Positions 22,901-33,735 of a DNA stretch of 64,000 bases are shown here, piece by piece. The DNA is from Rutidosis leptorrhynchoides (taxonomy: Eukaryota; Streptophyta; Magnoliopsida; Asterales; Asteraceae), in assembly GCF_046630445.1 (NCBI RefSeq), contig NC_092340.1:363858001-363922000 (forward strand), in the 5' to 3' direction. The notes beneath the pieces are model-generated. The model ran no database searches. It was not told where the DNA came from and saw only the letters and a list, made by a program, of their open reading frames with translations. The translations under genes were made by a program, and so were the position numbers. How positions within the stretch are numbered: the stretch's first letter is position 1; each line of letters begins with the position of its first letter.

Positions 22901-24637
22901 GTTCCAACTCCGCTTACGGAATTTGGTAAGCGGGATAAAACAAAGTATTGCGAATTTCATGACGATTACGGTCATGACACTAATCGATGCAAAAACTTGA
23001 TGGAACGAGTGCTTGAAGCGCTGCGCGCAGGAAAACTAGATCACCTAAAACTACCTAAGAAGGATAAGGGAAAAGTTGCAGAGGAGGGGTCGAGGGCTAA
23101 AACTTTTGCATGGCAGAAAGTTGATAAAACCAAAAACGCTGACTTAACCATTAATATGGTCGACGCAGAGAAAGTTAGCCAGCGGAGAAAGTACAATGAC
23201 CACCAGGATTGGGAGCTTCTCCCAATCACTTTCCCTCCTGTAATGTCAATTGATACAATTAACGAGCCCATTATCATCAAGTGTCGCATCCCTAATTGTG
23301 GAATACAAATTAAGCGCATGCATGTTGAAACCGATATAGGTGTCGATATTATGTATGAGCATTGCTATCGATTCCTTCCTGCAGAAGTCAAAGCGCAGTT
23401 ACGCCAGCCTGATATTACGCTATCAGGGTTCTCCGGAGAAAGCACATGGCCGCTAGGCCGGATAGAGCTAATGGTAGAACTTGCGGATGATAAGAATCCT
23501 CAGATGATCAGGCATGAGTTAGTTGATTTTTATGTGGTTCGTTCGACTTCGCGTTATAACGCGCTGCTAGGAAGAAACTTCATACGGCATTTTAATATTA
23601 TACCATCGGTGGTGCATGGCTTGATTAAGTTTCATACAGTGGGAGGCGTTGCCACAATTGCGTCACATCAAGCAACCGAGTTGTGTGGCTCAGTTGTGCC
23701 GGTAAGCACTCCCAGCGTAGGAGAACAACTTGCAAACTGTGCGGTCATAGTAAACCGCTTGCATCCGGATAAGCGAATTAAAATCGGCGCAGGCTTGTCA
23801 GCCGAAACAAAGGCCAAATTGCATGGAATATTATCCGCTAACGCGGATGTTTTCGCGTGGCGTAAATCAGACATGACGGGGGTTCCGCGGGATATTGCGG
23901 AACATAAATTGAATGTTAACCCATCACTCACACCCGTTAGACAAAAGAAGTGGCATATAGCTCTTGAGCGAAGTGATTGGTTGTGCGTAGAAGTAGATAA
24001 CCTTGTCAAAGCAAACATTCTGCGGGAGGTACGGTATCAGACATGGGTTGCTAATCCTGTGTTAGTCAAAAAGGCTGATGGTAATTGGAGGATGTGCGTT
24101 GATTTTAAAGACATTAATAAAGTGTGTCCTAAGGACAACTACCCTCTCCCGGAGATAGACTGGAAGGTGGAATCATTATCAGGTTTTCGGTACAAGTGTT
24201 TTTTAGACGCATACAAGGGTTATCACCAAATCTTAATGGCTGCGGAAGATGAAGACAAAACTGCTTTTCATACGCCGCAAGGTATTTATTGTTATACGAA
24301 TATGCCCTTCGAGTTAAAGAACGCAGGCGCAACCTTTCAACGCGTAATTGACACAACGTTCAAGCACCAAATTGGTAGAAATTTTGAAGCATACGTCGAG
24401 GACTTGGTAATTAAAAGTAACACCGAAGAAGAAATGCTCGCAGACATCCTGGAAACGTTTGCATCTCTGCGAAGGATCAACATGAAGCTTAACCCGCTTA
24501 AATGTAGTTTTGGGGAAGAGGAAGGCAAGTTTCTAGGTCATGTGGTGACAGCGCGGGGAATCAAGGCAAATCCCAAAAAGATTGAAGCCATTGATAATTT
24601 GCCATCTCCAAAGACAAAGAAAGACGTGCAGATCTAA
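22900..24637 (+). pseudogene. Tat relic: nucleocapsid motif, protease and reverse transcriptase
   Basis: Pol fossil. It has a zinc-knuckle-like YCEFHDDYGHDTNRC, a retropepsin-like region ending YNALLGRNFIRHFNIIPSV, and reverse transcriptase text WRMCVDFKDINKVCPKDNYP, FLDAYKGYHQILM and NMPFELKNAGATFQRVID. The family signature CPKDNYPLP and the YNALLGR phrase are typical of Tat/Athila-like elements. The sequence is diverged and broken. Confidence 0.8.
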
Positions 24638-24639
24638 CT

Positions 24640-25664
24640 GGGAAGCTTGCGGCAATCACACGGTTTTTGTCGAAGGCCGCAGAGTGACAGTTGCCATTCT
24701 TCAGTACCTTGAAGAATTGTTTAAAGAAAAAAGACTTCGTATGGACTCAGGAAGCAGAATTAGCCTTTCAGGAGATGAAAAAGGTGCTCGCAGAATTACC
24801 AACGCTTACCGCGCCAGTATCAGGGGAAACGCTTACGCTATACCTTGCGGCATCAAAAGAAGCTATCAGCTCGGTTCTTATCGCAGATCGCGGAAAGGTA
24901 ATCCATTTCTTTTACTTATGAATTATTTATTTCGTATACAATTAATGCTGAGGTTTTATCAGACGCAAATGCCGGTCTACTTCGTAAGCAAGACGCTGAC
25001 AGCAAGCGAAGTAAACTATGCACCAATAGAAAAGCTAGTATATGCGCTAGTCCACACGGCGTAGCGTTTGCGCCGATATTTTCAAACAAACCCAGTTGTG
25101 GTTCTAACTGATCAGTCGATCAAGCAGGTTGGTAAAAACCTAATTTGCGGCAATGACCGGGAATACCGCATTAACTAACGCAATCATCTTATGTTTTAGG
25201 TGCTTTATAAACCTGAAATCTCTGGCCGAATGGCTAAATGGGTTGTTGAGTTAGGGGAGCATGAAATAAATTTTTCTTCGCGAAGCGCGGTTAAGGGTCA
25301 AATACTTGCGGATTACCTAGTAGAGTTACCTGCGGATGTCGAGGCATCAGCAGAACATCAGGATACGCCTGCACCAACTTTGTCACCATGGGAGTTATAC
25401 ACGGATGGTGCCTGCAGCGCAGCTGGCGCGGGTGCGGGTGTAATTTTAACTGGTTCAGATGGCGAAGAGAATACATATGTGCTACAGTTTAATTTTGCTA
25501 TTACGAACAACGAAGCAGAATATGAGGCTTCGTTAGCAGGTATGCGCATTGCACATAAATTGAATGTTAAAATTCTGCACGCTTATGTGGATTCAAAGCT
25601 GGTATGTAGTCAAGTCAGCGGGGACTTTGAAGCGCATGACATTGCCATGCAGCAATATTTATAG
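24640..25664 (+). pseudogene. Tat relic: RNase H plus second RNase H-like domain
   Basis: The first RNase H remnant lies at about 24690-25080 (KEAISSVLIADRGKVIHF; YFVSKTLTASEVNYAPIEKL). The second, at about 25390-25664, has ELYTDGACSAAGAGAGVIL, NNEAEYEASLAGMRIAHKL and YVDSKLVCSQVSGDFEA, resembling a cellular-type RNase H. A dual RNase H is a Tat-lineage trait. Broken in several places. Confidence 0.8.
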
Positions 25665-25715
25665 CTTGTTCATAACCTCGCTGACTAGTTTGAAGCTTTT
25701 CAAATCTCCCACGTA

Positions 25716-27171
25716 ATGCGGGGACAAAATAAGAAAGCGGATGCGCTTAGCAAATTGGCTGCTTTGGCTTTTGATCATCTGGGGAAGAAAGTTCTTATAG
25801 AAGAACTACATGTGAAATCCATTATTATGATGCCTTTAGTGGCACCTGTTGAGGAATCCAGCTCAACGTGGATGACACCCATCATCGCTTTTTTACGGGA
25901 TGGCACTTCACCTGCGGATTCCGTTGAGGCAAAGAAAGTCCGCATTAAGGCACCACTGTATACCCTTGAGGGTGACGTCCTATATCAACTGAATTATTTG
26001 GGGCCGCACTTAAGGTGCATTGGTCCGAAAGAGGCAAAGGAAGTTGTGCGCGAGGTGCATGAGGGTGCATGTGCTCTTCATTCGGGGCACAGGTCCATTG
26101 TGTCAAAAATTATGCGGCTAGGTTATTATTGGCCCACCATGTACGCAGATACCGCACACATAGTTAAGCAATGCGAATCGTGCCAAATACATGCGCCTAT
26201 CAGTAGGGTACCTGCGCATCCAATGATCCCAGTCTCATCGCCATGGCCATTCTGCAAATGGGCAATTGACATAGTCGGACCATTTCCAAAAGGCCGAGGT
26301 AATTTTATCATTCATTTTATATCATATGTGGCTTGCATCAATATCTTACGCATGTTCTGCACACGTAGGAAATATCAAATTCTTGATTCTTGCAATTGAC
26401 TATTTCACGAAGTGGGTTGAAGCAAGACCGCTGGCAACAATTTTAGGAAAAAGGGTGCGAAATTTTGTATAGGAAGATATCGTTGGTCGATTCGGCATAC
26501 CAAACGAAATTGTTAGTGATAACGGTACGCAGTTTGCGGGGGATCCTTTTCGCAGCTGGTGCGCGGAGCTTAATATTAAGCAAACTTTTACATCCGTTGC
26601 GCACCCACAGGCGAATGGCCAGTACAAAGTCACCAACCGGGATATAGTGACTGGAATCAAAGCTAGGTTGGGTCATGATCGCGTTGGTTGGGTGGACGAA
26701 CGACCAAAGGTTTTATGGGCACATAGAACAACACCCAAAGCAAGCACTGGTGAGACTCCCTTCAGTTTGGTCTACGGGTCAGAAGTTGTTGTACCCGCAG
26801 AGATTGGGGTACCAACGTTCCGTATACAGAATTTCGACGAGCAAAATAACTCAGAAGCTTTACGGGAAAATCTTAACTTGCTGGAAGAACGCAGACTCTC
26901 TGCGGCGATAAACGAAGCCAATAATAAGCAGAAAATTGCAAAGTACTACAATCAGCGTGTGCGTTCACGCTCTTATAAGTGCCGGGACTTAGTTTGGTGT
27001 CAGAACGACGCAAGTCATGCGGAGGATACTGGGAAACTGGGCCCCCGTTGGGAAGGTCCATACAGGGTAGCGAAAGCAAGCAACACCGGGGCATACCATC
27101 TCGAGACATTAGATGGAAAACCTGTGAAACGCACTTGGCACGCGACGTTATTGAAAAAATGTTATATGTAA
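25716..27171 (+). pseudogene. Tat relic: integrase
   Basis: Integrase fossil. The zinc-binding region is HSGHRSIVSKIMRLGYYWP ... CESCQIHAP. The catalytic core has WAIDIVGPFPKGRG and, further on, DNGTQFAGDPF-like and AHPQANGQ-like text. The C-terminal region has GKLGPRWEGPYRVAKASNTG. There is no chromodomain, as expected for Tat. Broken in several places. Confidence 0.8.
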
Positions 27172-27938
27172 CTGGATGGACCTGATCACTCCAATTTGTT
27201 TTAGCACATTGTTTTTTCTATGTATTTTCTGTCCGTTTGTATGTGTCGCGGATGTAATCAGGATTAATGCCAACTAAATATTTACTCGCGCATACTTTTA
27301 TTGTTTATTGTTTTCTTCTTTGTATGCGGTTCCTGCCTACTTAATGGGTGTCCTCTAGCCCCCCGTGCGGTAGAATCCTGTTTGGTTACAAGGCTAGACA
27401 TCAACGGCAGGCGAAGGGAATTGGTTTTCTCCTAGCCAAGCGCCAAGCAGACTAGATGGCTGCCAAGTCGACTTAAAAATACAAGCATTGGTTTGCTTGT
27501 GCGTAATTACTCTCGCATTGGTTTGCTTGAGGAACTCTTAAGTGTAAAAGCATTGGTTTGTTTTTAGTTGCGTTGCTTACCATACAGCTAAAGTGCACCT
27601 CTAGCACATGACAAAGCGATAACGCAGTAGCTTTTGAGTCTAAATTGTTAAAGGTAAAATTGCTAAAGTATTGATTTATTTTACGCAGTACCTGCGTATG
27701 CGCACGAGTTTTGGTTAACTATGCGCATGGGCATGCAGTTCATTTTCGTTTTGATTCGCGATACATAAACAATTAATACATCACGCATGCATAACACAAA
27801 AATATATACATTAATTCAATTATTACAAATTATCATTGTTTCAAACGCCTGCCCAACACGGGACTTAGGGCTCCAAAAAAAAATGTAATTACAACTGCCT
27901 GCCTGAGCATAGGACTTACGACGCAAGAGGCTAAGCGT
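27172..27938. other. Tat relic: non-coding spacer between integrase and antisense ORF
   Basis: No open frame of note. It contains three copies of a short direct repeat, GCATTGGTTTG (near 27486, 27515 and 27550), and GCG-rich dinucleotide steps like the rest of this relic. Confidence 0.5.
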
Positions 27939-29135
27939 TCAAACTAATAATCCTCCTTGAGGAACCCATCTACTAACATATTCGGATCCGCAGCGAAGGC
28001 ATTGATTAGCGGGATTGGGATGGCTGTGATGGCATTCTTCCGCTTCCATGAGCACCGCGGCCGTACCCTCCTTTAACTTCTTCTGTACAATGTCGGGGTA
28101 CGGTGGTGTCAGACCGCAAGCTTGGATCACCTCAAGCACTGCCTTGTTGACTTCATGGTCCTTCAACGCGTCAACATAAGCGTTGAACTTGTCAGATACG
28201 GGCCCCGAATCCATCACCTTCTGCGCAATGGTGGGAACGGCGGTGCGAAGCTTTAGTAAGTCCGCCTCCCCCTTAGCTTGGTCCACTGCACTAACCAACT
28301 CGCGGCTCTTCTTTCTTTCCTCGATCAGGGCAGTTTTTGTTTCTGCCGTAGTCAGCTCCACCGCTTTGCGCGCCTCTTCTGTGGCATCCCTATCTTTCTT
28401 AACCTGATCAACCCCCGCCTGCAGTTGCCCTAGTTCTGTTTCTTTACGCAGGGCCAGTTGGTATATATTGGTGAAGCGGCGGGCTTGATCAGCAAACATC
28501 CCGAAGAACAAGAGGCCGTTCTGGATAAAGGCATTGTGTGCCTGGTTGAACGGCAGCGCGACCAGTTGATTGCGAAATTCACCAGGGAAAATTTGTTGCA
28601 GGAACGCCGATTGCTCTGCGGCATTTTCAGCGGATGATTGTGTGAGCTGGTTGAGGTTGGCCAAGCGGAAGCTACCATGAGGAGGAGTTGGCGTCGAATC
28701 CGAGTCCACATGTATCGCCTTGTCCCTTGACGTGGCGGTGGCTTCGAGCTCCGGGTTGACCTGCGGTGGAGTCTGATGCGTCTCCTCGACATGCTCTGCG
28801 TATTAGTAATTGGTTAAATGCATGTAAACTTAAGTGTGCGGTATATACGCAGTAGAGAAACGCTTACCAGAAGGCGGGGGAGGTAGGTCCGCAGAACGTG
28901 GCTCGATGGGAACGAAGTTATCGTTCCGCATGTCCTCCCTCTGTTTGGGAGTGAGCTTTTTCTTCTTCTGCTAGGTTGCGGGGGCTTCAGCAGCCTTGCG
29001 CTTGTTGCCAGAGGCGGTAGGTGCCGGCTCCGCGTTTTTTTCGGACTTCTCCTGCTCCAGCTGTTTGTTAACATCTTGTTTGCGGAAGGAGATTCCCGCA
29101 ATCTCCTCCGCAGTCAGTACTCTCTTCATCTTCAT
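27939..29135 (-). pseudogene. Tat relic: antisense ORF (coiled-coil protein), two blocks with an intron
   Basis: Two open blocks run opposite to gag-pol. The right block starts with an ATG at 29135 (MKMKRVLTAEEIAGISFRKQ) and includes a basic KKKKLTPKQRE stretch. The left block ends at 27939 and includes FLQQIFPGEFRNQLVALPFN, a heptad-rich coiled-coil segment (about 28230-28460) and PPYPDIVQKKLKEGTAAVL. Between them, about 28800-28867, GTAAGC ... ACGCAG are good intron borders on the minus strand, and another TTTGCAG lies just upstream of the ATG. Tat/Grande elements are known to carry spliced antisense ORFs of unknown function here. At least one break is visible. It could also be a captured host gene, though its position argues for the family ORF. 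Confidence 0.65.
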
Positions 29136-29267
29136 CTCTGCAAACATATACTCATGCGTTAGAACATGTGAATATATAGCAAACTGTTATGTTAGTACGT
29201 GATTATACTATTCCTACACTTTCCATTCGGCCCGATTATGGCTGGACGCACGTCCTCCCATGGCCAG

Positions 29268-31588
29268 TGTCACGACCCTACTTTTTCCGTTATCTTTTAC
29301 CGTTAATTATTTAACGACCGTTAATTGTTATTCGTTCCACGTCATTTCTATGATCTATATTATTATTTTAGTAATAATATATTAATTATTATGTGTTATA
29401 TGAATACCTGTATTCATATTTCAAGTTATACGTTTCTACGTGTCGCGGATTTCTATCCGGCGAATCTTTTCGGTTTTCAAACCAACGGTCAAACTTTTGG
29501 GATTTTTAAATCCAAATTATTTTAAATATGATATTTTGATGTTATATGATTATATATAGTGTTTATATATTTTATTCGTCGCGTATTTGTTATCTCTCCG
29601 AAAAATCAATCGCGTAGTAGCGTTTTCGCGTTTCGGGCTTCGTTCGGGCATTCGGGCCATAAGGAATTTATCATTTAACAAATTTGGCCCACCATGGGGC
29701 CCACCCTACTCCCATTCGGCCGAACACCCATGAAGGGGGGGGGGGGGTGTTTAGCCTTTTTCCTTTTATTTTGCATTTTATTTCACATTCCATTCCTTAA
29801 ACCTAAATCTATTTTCTCTCATTTTATTTTCTCCCTTCTCCTTTTTCTTATTTTGGCCGTCTCCCATCACAAGCATCATCATCTCACAAAATATTACATG
29901 GATCAAGAAGCTTTAATCATCATCGCGTTCATCTTTTCGAGCTCTACACGCCTATATTAATCAATTCTTGATTAGGGTATAAACCCTAACCCTAGAACTT
30001 TTGATTTTTCATTATATTTCTGTATTTTGATTATAAATTAATAGTATGATGATTACTTGTTGTTGTAATGGTGTTTGTATGCATAGAATTACTCGTAAAC
30101 GTATGTTTTCGGTTTGATATAATTGGGACAGCAGCTTGTTCGTGTGTTTCTGCTATTGTGACTGATATAAAAGTTAAAATAAAGTATCTAAATGAGTTCC
30201 TCTCATCAAGACATTAATTTTAGACTCCGGATTCATGTCGTTTCGATTCCCGGAGCCCTAGATATGATCAAAGTGGTATTTTGTTAAGATTGAAAGGTGT
30301 TTTGGTATGAACCAGGTTTGGTCCGGCTTGGTGACCATATTTGGTGACTTTAGGGTGTGTTAGGACTGATGTTGGGGCAAAATTTCATGTTCGGGTCATC
30401 TCAATCTGAGCCACGAATCACCCGTTACGTCTAAAACACGTTTTTGATTGAATTAAAGTTCCAAGTAGTGTATTGGCTGTATATCACGACTTGTGGGCTG
30501 TTCATGGTGTGTTCTTGAGTGTACCAAAGTGTCGGGTGGTTTGATTAGGCGGAGATATATGTAAGGCTCTCCGAAAACCGACACCCGGAGCTCAGGATAC
30601 GACCCGATGAACTTTTGATTTAAAACTTTTGACTAATTATTAAACTTATGATATAAATAATGGATTTCAATATTATTTAATTACTTATGATAAAAAAATA
30701 ATTATTATTATTTACAACTTATGATATATTTATTATATCATTTAATTAATACTTATGATTTAATTAACATTTTAATTAAACACATGATTAATAATACTTT
30801 TATTATTAATGGAAAATACTTATGATAAGTATTAAACTTATATTATGAGATTACTATTATAAGATTTATAATAAGAATTAATTAATTATTTAATTATTAT
30901 AAGGCTTAGTTATTATTTAATTATAATTTAATTATTAAATACTTATGATTTAATAATTATGATTAGAAACTTATGATATGATTAATAATTCATTATTAAT
31001 TAATAATACTTATGATATGATTTAAAATTTATTATTCATTAATAATACTTACATTATGACTAATATTTAATTAATTAATTAAATACTTATGTTATATTAA
31101 TTGTATCATTTAAACTTATATTAACTTTAATAATTCATTTTAATTTAATTAAACTTATGTTATGACATAATTAGACATATTTAACTTTAATAAACATTAT
31201 AACTTACATTATTATTACAACTTACACTTTTAAAATTAACGTTGACTATGTTTGACCAAGGTTGACTTTTGAGTTGACTTTCGGTTGACATTGACTTTCA
31301 GTTGACTTTTGTTGACTTTCTAAATAAGAAAACTTTCCTAACTTAAAACTTTCTAAAAATAGAAACTTTCTAAATAAGAAAAATTTTGTTGATTTTGTTT
31401 TGGTCAACTTTTGATTAAGTAATAATGTATGGTTTTTCTAAACTTACATATTTTGGTAGGTTTCCTTTATAGGAAATCATTTTTAAATAAAGAATGCAAG
31501 GTTATTTATCAAATTCATATAGAGTTATGATCAAGCTGTGGGACCAAGATAACGATGGTCGTCAAGTGTACTTTGACGGGTCGTTAAA
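29268..31588 (+). repeat. 5' LTR of second Tekay-type element
   Basis: It starts TGTCACGACCCTACTTTTTCC. It contains a G-run (about 29736-29748), a 550-bp AT-rich stretch of degenerate ACTTATGAT words (30640-31210) and a cluster of TTGAC motifs (31245-31315). It lacks about 940 bp that the 3' LTR has (38570-39510). Confidence 0.85.
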
Positions 31589-33735
31589 GTTGGTATCAGA
31601 GCTCTGGTTGTAGGAAATTAGGCTGCATTGATGTCGTTACCCGAGTCAATAGGGTGCATTAGTGAGTCTAGTCTACAGCCCGGCCTATAATATATTATTA
31701 TATGTGATTATTTTTATCGTATTGGTATGTATATTGTTATCATACATACATCTCTGTTATGTTCTGAATCCAGGAGGAACTCCCATTCCGATTTAAACGT
31801 ATTCTCCGACTCACGCGAGTTTATATTTTATAAGAACACCTCGGATAGTGAAACCGAGGGATGTCATTCTTGACTTCTGAAATTCTCGACATTCCTATGT
31901 CATCTAATATGGTTGTGTATATAACGTTTGAGTTATATTACGCGAGATGTCATTCTTGACTTCTAAAGGCTCGGCATTTCAATGCCAGCTATTATGTTTA
32001 GGTATATAACATTCTTGTTGCATTACGTACCTTTGTGCCGTTGTGCCGTTGTGCTTTGGTTTTTGAACCGGAAAACGTCATTCTTGACTTTTAGATATTC
32101 TTGGTACTTCGAAGACATTTTTATGTCATCGTTATTCCTATTCATTACTTTTGATGTTTTGTCTCTTGTGCTATCCTTAGCACATTGTTTAAGAAATCAT
32201 TTTAGAGAAAGTGTGTGGAAATTCGAGGTTGATCGCGTGTCCTGACCTCATGTAGTGCTATTAGTGAAATATAATGGCGTCAGGCCAACGTGATTATATT
32301 ACGTTAATTCATAAAGAAGTCCCAATATTGTGACATGAGGAATAAAAAGCGAGTCAAAGAAAATTTTTACACTACTCATTTAGAAATTCCGATGTATTAC
32401 ATGGGTAGGGAAAATATTCATTATCTCATTTGTTGATATACGAGAAGCTCGTTTTAACCAGATTATCTATCTCATGCTCTATCCTTCATAACTCGCTTGT
32501 TAGCAACAGCTTCGCTCGGGAACAGTTTTGGCCCAAGGACTTATGTCCTGATAATAGTCAAAACAACATTTAACTCATTGGTTTTCATGACCTCGTAACA
32601 TTTGTTGGTCAAATGTCACACGACGATTCAGGTCATTTACTCGATCTTTCACAATCTTACTTCGACTTGTAACCTCTGAAATACAGATACTCTGTTTATC
32701 ATCGGGAGTTTTACACATTTGTTTAATTGGGTGGTTCTCACGGATTTATGGGCGAATAGAAGTAATGAAATATTTTGTCATGTATACAATTTATAAAATC
32801 GTATATCTACGTATAGATTCAAATGAATAAGTTTACCTTAACCTATTTTGATTAGTACATACTAAATTATACCTTCAAAATTATTTTAAAACCACACCTT
32901 TATTGAGTTGTTTAATTAAGTCGGATTATTTTATATAAAATGGTACACATTGTACATACTTCTAAATTACTAAGAACTTCGTTCCGTTTATGTTGTCACA
33001 TCAAACGTTTAAAGCTTTTTCAAAACTCCTTTGATTAATTTTATCAACTTTTTGCATTACCCTACAGAGTGTCTGGATCACAGTTCTTCTCATCCTCGGT
33101 TTAAGGATGAAACTTACATTAAGTTCATTGATAGAAACTCTTACGCCACTTTGGATGCCGGTTTTATAAAATTGTTAGAAAGTCTTTGCGCTCATAAAAT
33201 TTTCCCTCTTATGGTTGGACATGGCCGAAACTCGGACCGATAAATCAATTTTCTGGGATACACTCGGTGGTCACCCTATTGTAGAAAAGGCGCTAGGTGG
33301 GTTTCTACCCCAACTGTTGTTATAGTGAGTATCATGAATATATATTACACTAGACCGTTTGAGGAGTTTCTACTCTCAATATTCGCTATCAACCGCAACA
33401 CCCTCGAAAACATCAATCCTATGATCCAATACTTTGAGGTGCACAAAATTATTTTTGGAGATTCATCTCACCTGAAGTCGGCCATTCTTTATAACCCATG
33501 ATTCGCGTTCTTTTCATCCGCACATCAATTTAAGAATATGGATGAATCCTAGATTTCCTCGCTCATTGTACAAGGAAGTTCACTCTCGTTGAAATATCAC
33601 ACCTTTCGTACGTCTTCCTTTCGGAAATGTAATGAAAATTTACTTTGAAGTCCATGATCCTCGTTATCTCCTTTGAGAGAATTGCCTTAAATATCTATGC
33701 CACCGATGTGACTACTCCATATATTTCTTCCTTCA
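31589..33735 (+). other. Second Tekay-type element: leader and unrecognisable gag/protease region
   Basis: It begins with the primer-binding site TGGTATCAGAGC. The 2.1 kb where gag and protease should be shows no recognisable domain. An open frame at 33031-33243 has no family likeness. Confidence 0.55.

Larger units (their letters stand above)
8850..29267 (+). mobile_element. Tat-lineage Ty3/gypsy relic (host of a nested insertion)
   Basis: The parts in order are: leader with LTR-like promoter sequence, gag, protease, reverse transcriptase, RNase H plus a second RNase H-like domain, integrase, and an antisense ORF before where the 3' LTR should be. A second RNase H and an antisense ORF are known traits of Tat-lineage elements. 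The relic is interrupted at 10579-22326 by a chromovirus inserted in gag, and on the right it ends where another chromovirus LTR starts (29268). No 3' LTR is seen. The coding part is broken in several places, so the element is dead. It must be older than the chromovirus inside it, whose LTRs differ by roughly 2%. Confidence 0.8.

Noticed and set aside
33031-33243. 70-codon open frame before the second element's reverse transcriptase
   Set aside because: It lies where gag or protease would be but shows no motif of either, so it was not called as a domain.
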